This document shows positions 7,462 to 13,628 of a stretch of 16,847 nucleotides of DNA, piece by piece. Made by a program: the position numbers and the translations under genes. The notes beneath the pieces were generated by a model. That model searched no databases and had not been told where the DNA came from. It saw nothing but the letters and a program-made list of their open reading frames with translations. The DNA is from an uncultured Burkholderiales bacterium (GTDB lineage Bacteria; Pseudomonadota; Gammaproteobacteria; Burkholderiales; Burkholderiaceae_C), in contig CAJBLW010000456.1 in NCBI GenBank assembly GCA_903953985.1, positions 1 to 16,847 of the forward strand, given 5' to 3'. Each line of letters starts with the position of its first letter. Position 1 is the first letter of the stretch.

Positions 7462-8202
7462 ATGCCCATGTTAATGAAATCTACAGACGCCATGACTGCT
7501 TCTGCTGCCACGCCCGAAGACGAGGGTGTTCCTGTATCGGTGAAGATCCGCGAGCGCATCCAGGCTGCCCGCAAACGCTTCCACGCCAACGACAACATTG
7601 CTGAATTCATTGAACCCGGCGAGCTGGAAAAATTGCTCGACGAGGTCGCCACCAAGATGGCGGGCGTGCTCGACAGCTTGGTGATTGACACCGTGAACGA
7701 CCACAACACCGGCGACACCGCCCGCCGTGTGGCCAAGATGTATTTGAAAGAAGTGTTCAAGGGTCGCTATGTCGAAGGCCCCGAGATCACCGAATTCCCC
7801 AACGCAGAACACCTGAACGAGCTGATGATCGTCGGCCCCATCACCGTGCGCAGCGCTTGCAGCCACCACTTTTGCCCTGTGATTGGCAAGATATGGATCG
7901 GCGTATTGCCCAACGAACACACCAACGTGATTGGCCTGTCCAAGTACGCCCGCCTGGCCGAATGGATCATGGGGCGCCCGCAAATTCAAGAAGAGGCCGT
8001 GGTTCAACTGGCTGACTTGATTCAGCGCAAAACCCAGCCCGATGGTTTGGCCATCGTCATGGAGGCCAGCCACTACTGCATGGGCTGGCGCGGCGTGAAG
8101 GACATGGACAGCAAGATGATCAACTCGGTCATGCGCGGTGCCTTCCTCAAAGACGTGAATCTGCGCCGCGAATTTTTGTCACTGATTCCCGGAAGGAGTT
8201 GA
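7462..8202 (+). CDS. folE: GTP cyclohydrolase I
   Basis: The 246-residue frame contains the GTP cyclohydrolase I fold. ACSHHFCP (Cys133, His135, His136) and SHYCMGWRG (Cys206) supply the zinc-binding set equivalent to E. coli Cys110, His113 and Cys181. DHNTGDTARRVAKMYLKEVF and the C-terminal MRGAFLKDVNLRREFL match the family. It converts GTP to 7,8-dihydroneopterin triphosphate and formate, the first step of folate and pterin synthesis and the source of the NudB substrate. Trp209 in CMGWRG is unusual; many family members have a smaller hydrophobic residue there. Start is unsure: in-frame ATGs lie at 7462, 7468, 7474 and 7492, none with a clear Shine-Dalgarno site. The conserved part begins near VPVSVKIRERI, so any of the four fits. 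A BLUF gene follows after four bases. Confidence 0.92.
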   Translation: MPMLMKSTDAMTASAATPEDEGVPVSVKIRERIQAARKRFHANDNIAEFIEPGELEKLLDEVATKMAGVLDSLVIDTVNDHNTGDTARRVAKMYLKEVFKGRYVEGPEITEFPNAEHLNELMIVGPITVRSACSHHFCPVIGKIWIGVLPNEHTNVIGLSKYARLAEWIMGRPQIQEEAVVQLADLIQRKTQPDGLAIVMEASHYCMGWRGVKDMDSKMINSVMRGAFLKDVNLRREFLSLIPGRS

Positions 8203-8206
8203 CACC

Positions 8207-8629
8207 ATGTTGGTCCGTTTGCTTTACGCCAGCCGCACGGTCGATCCCAGTGCCGAGACCATCGATGCCATCTTGGCCCAATCTCGCCAGTTCAACCCAA
8301 GCAGCGGGATCACCGGCATCCTCTGTTACGGCGGCGGCATCTTTTTGCAGGCCATCGAAGGTGGGCGTAACGCGGTGAGCGAGCTCTATGGTCACATCCA
8401 GAAAGATGCGCGTCACAAGGATGTGGTGCTGTTGCACTACGAAGAAATCTCTGAGCGTCGATTTGGTGGTTGGACCATGGGCTTGGTCGACGCCTCGAGG
8501 GTGAACACCAACATCTTGCTCAAATATTCCGAGCGGGCAGAGCTTGACCCTTACAACGTGTCTGGCAAAGTCTCACTGGCCTTGCTGGAAGAGCTCATGG
8601 CCACCGCGTCCATCATTGGTCGGGCTTAA
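8207..8629 (+). CDS. Short BLUF-domain blue-light photoreceptor
   Basis: The 140-residue protein is essentially one BLUF domain with a short C-terminal cap. Expected flavin-pocket residues are present: Tyr7 in LLYASR, Asn30 before GITGIL, Gln48 in FLQAIEG, Arg69-His70 in DARHKDV, and Trp89/Met91 in GWTMGL, matching Tyr21, Asn45, Gln63, Trp104 and Met106 of AppA. BLUF proteins bind FAD and switch hydrogen bonding around the Tyr-Gln pair under blue light; short ones act through a protein partner. Start: ATG 8207, with GGAAGGAG eight bases upstream inside the end of folE and only four bases after the folE stop. Co-expression with folE is very likely, and a terminator ends the unit at 8644-8664. 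The partner protein is unknown; FolE is a candidate by position only. Confidence 0.93.
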   Translation: MLVRLLYASRTVDPSAETIDAILAQSRQFNPSSGITGILCYGGGIFLQAIEGGRNAVSELYGHIQKDARHKDVVLLHYEEISERRFGGWTMGLVDASRVNTNILLKYSERAELDPYNVSGKVSLALLEELMATASIIGRA

Positions 8630-8643
8630 ACCCGTTTCTCTTC

Positions 8644-8664
8644 AAGCCCCGCAAGGGGCTTTTT
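8644..8664 (+). terminator. Terminator of the folE-BLUF unit
   Basis: AAGCCCC (8644-8650) pairs perfectly with GGGGCTT (8655-8661) around a GCAA loop and runs into TTTTT. It lies 15 nt past the BLUF stop and only seven bases before the ATG of the next gene. The AAGGGG at 8653-8658, the only purine-rich sequence near that ATG, is inside the stem. Confidence 0.8.
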
Positions 8665-8671
8665 CACGCCC

Positions 8672-9550
8672 ATGCCCCTGAGTGCGCTTGCCCTGGTCGT
8701 TCTGGCGGGTTTTATCCATGCCTGTTGGAATATTGCGGCCAAAAAAGCCGGTGGCGACGTGCGCTTTATCGCCTTCACTTCAGTGGTGCTGATGGTGTTT
8801 TGGGCACCCTTGGGCCTGTGGGTGGGTTGGGCGCAGGTGATAGCCTGGGGTCTGCTGGAGTGGGGCCTGGTGCTGTCCAGTGCCTTGCTGCACATTGTTT
8901 ATTTCATCGTGTTGCTGCGCGGCTACCGCCAAGCTGACCTCACGGTGGTGTACCCGTTGGCGCGGGGCTCGGGACCGTTGCTGTCGTCCATGGTAGCGAT
9001 TTTCTTCTTGGGTGAGCAGATTTCGGCGCTGGGCCTGTTGGGCATCCTGGGCGTGGTGGGCGGCGTGTTTCTGATCGCGGGCGGCCCGGGGCTTTGGCAA
9101 GCCGCGCAAGACCCGCTCCAGCAAGCGCGGGTGCGCACCGGCATTTTTTATGGCGGTATCACAGGCTTGTTCATTGCCAGTTACACCGTGGTCGATGGCT
9201 ATGCCATCAAGGTGGCGATGATGTCGCCCATTTTGGTGGAGTATTTTGGCAACCTGTTGCGCCTGGTTTTTTTGACACCTATTTTGCTGCGCGACCGTCA
9301 GGCCGTGTGGGCGCTGTGGTTGCAGCAAAGGCGCTACGCCTTGATCGTCGGCATCTTCAGCCCCGTGTCTTACGTGCTTGTGCTGTATGCCCTGCAGGTG
9401 GCGCCGCTGTCGCATGTGGCTCCAGCGCGTGAGGTGTCCATGTTGTTTGCTGCTTTATTGGGCGGGCATCTGCTGGGCGAAAAAGACCGTGGCCCGCGCA
9501 TCGCAGGTGCCGTGCTGATTGCAGCAGGTGTCATGGCCTTGGGGTGGTGA
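8672..9550 (+). CDS. EamA/DMT-superfamily permease
   Basis: The 292-residue protein is strongly hydrophobic with about ten transmembrane segments in two EamA-like halves (roughly 1-140 and 150-290). Typical features are the first-helix HACWN, the VVYPLARGSGPLL segment after helix 3, and the last half's PLSHVAPAREVSMLFAALLGGHLLGEK, which repeats that pattern. Family members move metabolites or amino acids across the inner membrane, often as exporters; the substrate cannot be read here. Start: ATG 8672, at the head of the first helix. The only candidate ribosome binding site (AAGGGG) is inside the preceding terminator stem. The DUF429 gene begins right after the stop, so the two are probably co-transcribed. 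Confidence 0.85.
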   Translation: MPLSALALVVLAGFIHACWNIAAKKAGGDVRFIAFTSVVLMVFWAPLGLWVGWAQVIAWGLLEWGLVLSSALLHIVYFIVLLRGYRQADLTVVYPLARGSGPLLSSMVAIFFLGEQISALGLLGILGVVGGVFLIAGGPGLWQAAQDPLQQARVRTGIFYGGITGLFIASYTVVDGYAIKVAMMSPILVEYFGNLLRLVFLTPILLRDRQAVWALWLQQRRYALIVGIFSPVSYVLVLYALQVAPLSHVAPAREVSMLFAALLGGHLLGEKDRGPRIAGAVLIAAGVMALGW

Positions 9551-9551
9551 G

Positions 9552-10376
9552 ATGAACGCCGTGTCATTGATCGGTTGCGATTTTTCCAGCAGCCCCTCCA
9601 AACGCAAACCCATCGTGCTGGCGCTGGGTCAAGCCCGGCAGGGCAGGGTGCAACTGCAGGCGCTGCAAACCTTTGAAACGCTGGCCGCGTTTGGCGACTG
9701 GCTGGCGCAGCCTGCCGACTGGGTGGGTGGTTTTGACTTGCCTTTTGGCCTGCCGCGTGAATTGGTCGAAACCTTGCGTTGGCCCACTGACTGGGCCGCC
9801 TGCATGGACCAATACTGCACGCTGGAGCGTGCTCAAATTCGCGAGCAGTTTGCGGCGTTTTGCAACGCCCGCCCCGTGGGCGGCAAGTTTGCCCACCGCG
9901 CCGTCGACCGGCCCGCTGGCTCCAGCCCCTCCATGAAATGGGTCAACCCGCCCGTGGCCTACATGCTGCACGCGGGTGTGCCCCTGTTGCGGCAGGCGGG
10001 TGTGCACCTGCCCGGCTTGCATGTGGGCGATGCCCGCCGCGTGGCGCTGGAAGCCTACCCCGGCCTGCTCGCGCGTGAGGTGCTGGGTAACCAAAGCTAC
10101 AAGAACGACGACAAAGCCAAGCAAACCCCCGAGCGCCTGCTGGCGCGGCGCGCACTGCTGAGCGCTTTGGAGCGCGGTCAGACTCGACTTAGTCTGCGCC
10201 TGGTGGCCAGCAACGCCCTGCTGGGCCGTCTGGCCGATGACGCGAGCGGCGACGCGCTTGACGCCACACTGTGCCTGATGCAAGCGGCCTGGGCGCAGCA
10301 GCAGCACCAAGCCGGGCACCCGCAATACGGCTTGCCACCTTTTGATCCGCTGGAGGGGTGGATCGTTACCTGTTGA
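9552..10376 (+). CDS. DUF429 family protein (predicted RNase H-fold nuclease)
   Basis: The 274-residue product matches the DUF429/COG4923 layout. It opens with IGCDFSSSP (Asp10), has VGGFDLPFGLPRE (Asp62), and near the end ASGDALDATLCLMQAAW (Asp234 and Asp237). These acidic positions fit an RNase H-like active site. The family is only predicted to be nucleolytic, and the substrate is unknown. Other recognisable parts are KWVNPPVAYML and VALEAYPGLLAREVLG. Start: ATG 9552, one base after the stop of the permease gene, with GGGGTGGTGA just before it, which suggests translational coupling. A longer frame from 9519 would lie within the permease and is less likely. A hairpin with a U run follows at 10405-10444. 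Confidence 0.82.
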   Translation: MNAVSLIGCDFSSSPSKRKPIVLALGQARQGRVQLQALQTFETLAAFGDWLAQPADWVGGFDLPFGLPRELVETLRWPTDWAACMDQYCTLERAQIREQFAAFCNARPVGGKFAHRAVDRPAGSSPSMKWVNPPVAYMLHAGVPLLRQAGVHLPGLHVGDARRVALEAYPGLLAREVLGNQSYKNDDKAKQTPERLLARRALLSALERGQTRLSLRLVASNALLGRLADDASGDALDATLCLMQAAWAQQQHQAGHPQYGLPPFDPLEGWIVTC

Positions 10377-10404
10377 CGCAGATCCAATACGGACCAACTG
10401 GGGG

Positions 10405-10444
10405 ACAGTTTTCGGTTGGCGTCTACAAGCAGAAAACTGTTTTT
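10405..10444 (+). terminator. Likely terminator after the DUF429 gene
   Basis: ACAGTTTTC (10405-10413) pairs perfectly with GAAAACTGT (10432-10440), and TTTT follows. The stem is A/T-rich and the loop is 18 nt, so strength is moderate. An alternative CCAAC / GTTGG pairing overlaps the left arm. It sits between the converging DUF429 and brnA genes; the U tract favours the plus strand. Confidence 0.5.
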
Positions 10445-10457
10445 AAAAGTCTGTGTC

Positions 10458-10796
10458 TCAAACTGGCGATTGCGTCTTGAGCCAATCACGCAGCACAGCG
10501 TTCATGCGGGTTTGCCAGCCGGGACCTCCTGCGCGAAAGGCGGCCAGCACCTCACGATCAAACCGTATGGTGGTGGACTCCTTGTCGCTACCTGTGGGGC
10601 GTCCGCGTTGACGGCGGTAAGCCTCGATGCCCGCCTGGATTTCTTCGTGCGTTAGCGGGCGATCGTCTTCATCCTCGCCGTCCCATACATAGTGGCTAGT
10701 GGTCTGGATTCGGTTTTTCTGCGTCTTGCTTTTGCCTGTTACAGAGGCCTCACGCAATTCAGCGCTCGTCATAGAAGTCGTTTTCAAGCCAGTCAT
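10458..10796 (-). CDS. brnA: BrnA family antitoxin
   Basis: The 112-residue product ends in the BrnA-type DNA-binding domain: RGRPTGSDKESTTIRFD, then REVLAAFRAGGPGWQTRMNAVLRDWL (about residues 65-108), a ribbon-helix-helix-like fold. In the known BrnTA systems BrnA neutralises the BrnT ribonuclease and represses the operon. Start: ATG 10794-10796, with AGGA nine bases upstream. brnT normally lies just upstream and overlaps brnA, but here only a short C-terminal-like stub is present (see 10759-10854), followed by a palindromic repeat. The antitoxin therefore looks orphaned and may act as a stand-alone regulator or against a toxin elsewhere. The N-terminal 60 residues are acidic and little conserved. 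Confidence 0.82.
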   Translation of the reverse strand: MTGLKTTSMTSAELREASVTGKSKTQKNRIQTTSHYVWDGEDEDDRPLTHEEIQAGIEAYRRQRGRPTGSDKESTTIRFDREVLAAFRAGGPGWQTRMNAVLRDWLKTQSPV

Positions 10797-10854
10797 GGTC
10801 AGCGGTCCTTTCTATTTCACTCGAGGGTCTGAAGCTGATTTGAGAATATGCCCA
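10759..10854 (-). pseudogene. Probable C-terminal remnant of a BrnT toxin
   Basis: The frame that overlaps the brnA start reads SQISFRPSSEIER near 10817-10845. The spacing I-S-x-R-P-x4-E-R is the same as the C-terminal strand and helix of BrnT (for example ISMRPANRKER). It lies where brnT should end, directly in front of brnA and in another frame. Upstream of it the frame runs into a GC-rich palindromic repeat and contains no BrnT N-terminal or central motifs. About 20-30 codons of toxin appear to survive. The match is short, so chance similarity is possible. Confidence 0.45.
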
Positions 10855-10885
10855 TAAGCAGGCGATGCAATTTCTGCAAGGGAGA

Positions 10886-10939
10886 TGGACCCCGGGTCTT
10901 TGCCCGGGGTGACAAAAAGATAACTCGTCCGGGGTGACA
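10886..10939 (+). repeat. Bipartite palindromic repeat, copy 1
   Basis: The hairpin ACCCCGGG (10889-10896) / CCCGGGGT (10903-10910) is flanked by TGG on the left and TGACAAA on the right. A second half-unit CCGGGGTGACA follows 25 nt later (10929-10939). The same arrangement recurs at 12650-12698 and, inverted, at 15374-15420. It lies between the brnT stub and the cupin gene. Confidence 0.7.
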
Positions 10940-11032
10940 GACAAAGGCTTCGCTCGGGATGTGATTCAAGGGTCACTTGGCCTTAGGATGTAAATGGATG
11001 CCTAAATGAAATCATTGACCCAGGAGATGCCC

Positions 11033-11422
11033 ATGACAACGCAAGGTTTTGTAGTGACCCACGCCAAAGATGCGCAGTTCGAGCGTGGTTTGCGCTCGTT
11101 TTTTGAGTACCGTGACTTGGGGCTAAATCAGGCCACGCAGGGTCGTGTCACGGCCAGTGTCATCCGCGCCGCTGGGGGGCATGAATTTTCCAGCCAGCCG
11201 CATTTGCATGTCACCGAGTTTCAGCTGGTCTATGTGCTCAAGGGTTGGATCGAGTTTGAATACGAAGGGCAGGGTGCGGTTCGGCTAGAGGCCGGCTCGT
11301 GTGTGCACCAACCGCCAGGCATCCGCCACCGCGAACTGGGGCACAGTGAAGATCTGGAATTGCTCGAAGTGGTGCTGCCCGCAGACTTCAAGACCGAGAC
11401 GGTCGACAGCGTCAACCCCTGA
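11033..11422 (+). CDS. Single-domain cupin protein
   Basis: The 129-residue protein carries a cupin core: PHLHVTEFQLVYVLKG (His57, His59, Glu62, Gly71) and the second motif PPGIRHRELG with His99. These residues form the usual metal site. The reaction or ligand is not evident; small cupins can be enzymes, sugar or metabolite binders, or sensors. Start: ATG 11033, preceded by AGGAG six bases upstream. In-frame ATGs at 11006 and 11027 lie before or against that site and are less likely. An SbmA/BacA-like gene follows after twelve bases, so the two are probably one unit. Confidence 0.85.
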   Translation: MTTQGFVVTHAKDAQFERGLRSFFEYRDLGLNQATQGRVTASVIRAAGGHEFSSQPHLHVTEFQLVYVLKGWIEFEYEGQGAVRLEAGSCVHQPPGIRHRELGHSEDLELLEVVLPADFKTETVDSVNP

Positions 11423-11434
11423 CCGAAAGAGCCC

Positions 11435-12394
11435 ATGTTCCGCAGTTTCTTTCTTTCCCGCCGCTGGGCCTTGTGGGCTTGGGGTGGCTTGTTGGTGTTG
11501 GTGGCTTTGGTGTTCATCACGGTGCAGCAGACCGTCAAGCTCAACGCTTGGTACGGCGAGTTTTACGATTTGCTGCAAAAGCCTGAGCAGGCCGGGGGGC
11601 TGGAGAAGTTGTGGGGCTTCATGTGGCAGTTTGCGTGGATTGCTTTTCCGTTCATGTTGCTGCGCAGTTTGGAGACCTATCTGGCTTCCCACTTCGCTTT
11701 TCGATGGCGTCAGGCTTTGACCGAGGAGTACTTGCCCCGCTGGCAGGGCACCGAAGCCAGCGTAGAGGGTGCTTCGCAGCGCATTCAGGAAGACTGCATG
11801 CGCTTTGCCCGCCAGACCGAAAACCTGGGCCTGGGACTGGTGCGGGCGGTGCTCACATTGCTGTCGTTCATTCCGATTTTGTGGGCGCTGTCCACGGGCC
11901 TGGCCATTGTCTGGTTGCAGTTTGAGGGCTCGCTGTTTTGGGTGGCGCTGGTCACGGCTTTGGGCGGCACCGCCATTTCGTGGTTTGTAGGCATTCGCCT
12001 GCCCGGGCTGGAATACAACAACCAACGCACCGAGGCGGCATTGCGCAAGGACCTGGTGTATGCCGAAGACGAGCGCAGCCGCATGCATTTGCCCACGGTG
12101 CTCGAGTTGTTCACGGGGGTGCGGTTGAACAATTTCCGGCTGTTTAACCACTACGCCTACTTTCATCTGTGGAGCAATTTTTACAGCCAGACGATGGTGA
12201 TTTTCCCGTACCTGTTGATGGGGCCGTCCTTGTTCACCGGTGTGATTACCTTGGGCGTGATCCAGCAGGTTGGCAATGCCTTTGGCAAGGTGAACGACGC
12301 TTTCTCTTACCTGATCGAGCGCTGGACCGACATCACCGAGCTGCGCTCGATCTACAAGCGGTTGTCGGAGTTCGAAAAGGCGTTGGCTGATTGA
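11435..12394 (+). CDS. SbmA/BacA-like peptide transporter, short form
   Basis: The 319-residue membrane protein aligns with SbmA at many recalled segments: LNAWYGEFYDLLQ, SHFAFRWRQAL, EGASQRIQEDCMRFA, GIRLPGLEYNNQRTEAALRKDLVYAED, FRLFNHYAYF and a closing RSIYKRLSEFE. SbmA and BacA are proton-driven inner-membrane importers of microcins, proline-rich peptides and bleomycin-like compounds; they have an ABC-transporter-like membrane domain but no ATPase. Compared with E. coli SbmA (406 residues) the product lacks roughly the first 85 residues with the first membrane helices, although its start MFRSFF resembles MFKSFF of SbmA. The frame is intact. Start: ATG 11435, with GAAAGAG just upstream, twelve bases after the cupin stop. 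A 22-bp duplication covers its stop codon. Confidence 0.82.
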   Translation: MFRSFFLSRRWALWAWGGLLVLVALVFITVQQTVKLNAWYGEFYDLLQKPEQAGGLEKLWGFMWQFAWIAFPFMLLRSLETYLASHFAFRWRQALTEEYLPRWQGTEASVEGASQRIQEDCMRFARQTENLGLGLVRAVLTLLSFIPILWALSTGLAIVWLQFEGSLFWVALVTALGGTAISWFVGIRLPGLEYNNQRTEAALRKDLVYAEDERSRMHLPTVLELFTGVRLNNFRLFNHYAYFHLWSNFYSQTMVIFPYLLMGPSLFTGVITLGVIQQVGNAFGKVNDAFSYLIERWTDITELRSIYKRLSEFEKALAD

Positions 12395-12435
12395 TTCGGC
12401 CCGTTGAAGTTATTGATCCGGCCCGATGAAGTTTG
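12392..12435 (+). repeat. 22-bp tandem direct repeat over the transporter stop codon
   Basis: The unit TGATTCGGCCCGTTGAAGTT at 12392 recurs at 12414 as TGATCCGGCCCGATGAAGTT, with 18 of 20 bases identical and a period of 22. The first copy begins with the TGA stop of the SbmA-like gene, so the duplication is just outside coding sequence. Confidence 0.7.
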
Positions 12436-12474
12436 AATAGCCCATGTGGGTGTCGGCCAGTCGGATATTTTGTC

Positions 12475-12554
12475 TTTGTGGGAGCCCACCCCGTGGGCGA
12501 TTGCATCCACACCGCCAAGGCAAGCCACCGCCCACAAGGGTGGGCTCCCACAAA
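12475..12554. repeat. Inverted pair of REP-like units (BIME-like)
   Basis: Arms of 17 bp, TTTGTGGGAGCCCACCC (12475-12491) and its exact complement (12538-12554), enclose a 46-nt centre. Each arm forms its own smaller hairpin, GCCCAC / GTGGGC (12484-12498 and 12530-12545). The leading GTGGGAG followed by a short palindrome resembles REP elements of Pseudomonas, which REP-associated tyrosine transposases are thought to mobilise. No such transposase is in the window. This lies in the gene-free stretch 12395-12848. Confidence 0.75.
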
Positions 12555-12581
12555 AAATGCCATCCTAGGCGTAATTTTCTT

Positions 12582-12698
12582 GTGATCCCGGGCGAAGACC
12601 CGGGATCCATTGCGCACCGCGGCCCTTTGCAAACACCCGCAGCGTGCACTGGATCCCGGCGCAAGGCCGGGATGACAAACACTTCGCCCGGGATGACC
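12582..12698. repeat. Inverted palindromic units and bipartite repeat, copy 2
   Basis: The first hairpin is GATCCCGGG (12584-12592) / CCCGGGATC (12599-12607). The second, in opposite orientation, is ATCCCGGC (12653-12660) / GCCGGGAT (12666-12673), flanked by TGG and TGACAAA. A half-unit CCCGGGATGACC follows (12688-12697), 21 nt after the second hairpin's TGAC. The outer order is GTGATCCC ... GGGATCCA, spacer, TGGATCCC ... GGGATGAC. From 12699 to 12848 I see no further structure apart from an AT-rich patch at 12765-12800 that may hold the promoter of the next gene. Confidence 0.7.
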
Positions 12699-12848
12699 AA
12701 GCCAAGGATTCAGTCCTGGCTCCTGCAAACTTCACAAGGCCAGATCCGTAGTCCGACGCCCATAATCATTTTTAGATTCTTTTGTTTTCATTTATCAACG
12801 TCCATAGGTACACTGGAAGACCGTCTCAAACTTCATGGCAGGTCTCAC

Positions 12849-13580
12849 ATGCAATCCGCTTCACGCTTTTTTCGCAATACACACCTGGTTCAGCGTCTGC
12901 AGCAAGCCACGCTGATCTGCACCATGGGCTGTGCGCTGGCCTGGGTCACGCCTGTTTGGGCGCAAACCGGGTGGCGCTCCGTCTCGACCGCGCCGTCTGG
13001 CCCCGCTGTGATGCTGACACCGATTCCTGAGGCCGCCGCCCCCCAGCCCAAAGCGAAGGTCGAAGGCGGATTGCAAATGTTTGGCGTGATTTTGAGCACG
13101 GCCACGCGAGCTGAGCTGCGTCAAGCCATCCGAGACGAGGGCTTGAAGCCCCAGCGCGAGGACGATGCCTTCCGGGAGGACATCTACGATGCCCTTAACT
13201 GGATGCCAGGCTTGCTTCAAATGAAATTCAGCTACGCCCCACAGGGGCAAAGGCTGGCGCGGGTGGACTACGTGTTCATGACGTTTTCCGACAACGCGCA
13301 TGTGGAAGATGTGAAGCTTCGCATCGAGGGCCGCTTTGGTCGCCCCCATAGCGTGACGGGCCGCGAACAAAGCGGACCGTATCAAGCGGTTTGGCGTTTG
13401 CCCGATCAGATGGAAATTTTCGTGGCGCGTGAATGGCCCCAAAAAACAACCCAACTGCGCTTCACCAACCTGCCCGTTTGGGGTCAGATGCGGCCCGATT
13501 CTGTTCGTGAGAATGGACAGACCGTCAGGCGCGAAAAAAACCAAAACAACCAAGCTTTGCCCTTGTGGGTTGCGCGCTGA
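12849..13580 (+). CDS. Secreted protein of unknown function
   Basis: I do not recognise this 243-residue product. It has a basic N-terminus and a hydrophobic stretch (about 17-37) ending VTPVWAQT, a likely signal peptide cleaved after Ala. A Pro/Ala-rich linker (about 48-70) follows, then a compact domain (about 74-220) with alternating strands and helices: LQMFGVILSTATRAELRQAI, a VDYVFMTFSD strand, and a charged region with IEGRFGRP. The C-terminal tail is rich in Asn, Gln and Arg. Only the signal peptide and linker contain Cys or Pro clusters; no catalytic motif is evident. Start: ATG 12849, with GCAGG about eight bases upstream. The same frame is open back to 12444, but that part is translated repeat DNA and is not protein-like. 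It converges with the SulP gene. Confidence 0.75.
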   Translation: MQSASRFFRNTHLVQRLQQATLICTMGCALAWVTPVWAQTGWRSVSTAPSGPAVMLTPIPEAAAPQPKAKVEGGLQMFGVILSTATRAELRQAIRDEGLKPQREDDAFREDIYDALNWMPGLLQMKFSYAPQGQRLARVDYVFMTFSDNAHVEDVKLRIEGRFGRPHSVTGREQSGPYQAVWRLPDQMEIFVAREWPQKTTQLRFTNLPVWGQMRPDSVRENGQTVRREKNQNNQALPLWVAR

Positions 13581-13628
13581 CAGTTGCAGGAGCACCCAGG
13601 CGCAGCCGGGCGGGTGGCCCGAAAATCC

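Noticed and set aside
12475..12698. Possible CRISPR array
   Set aside because: The repeats are inverted palindromes of unequal sequence and spacing, with no regular direct repeats and no cas genes.
12444..12848. In-frame extension upstream of the secreted protein gene
   Set aside because: It translates the REP-like and GATCCCGGG repeats, shows no protein-like pattern and would bury the signal peptide.
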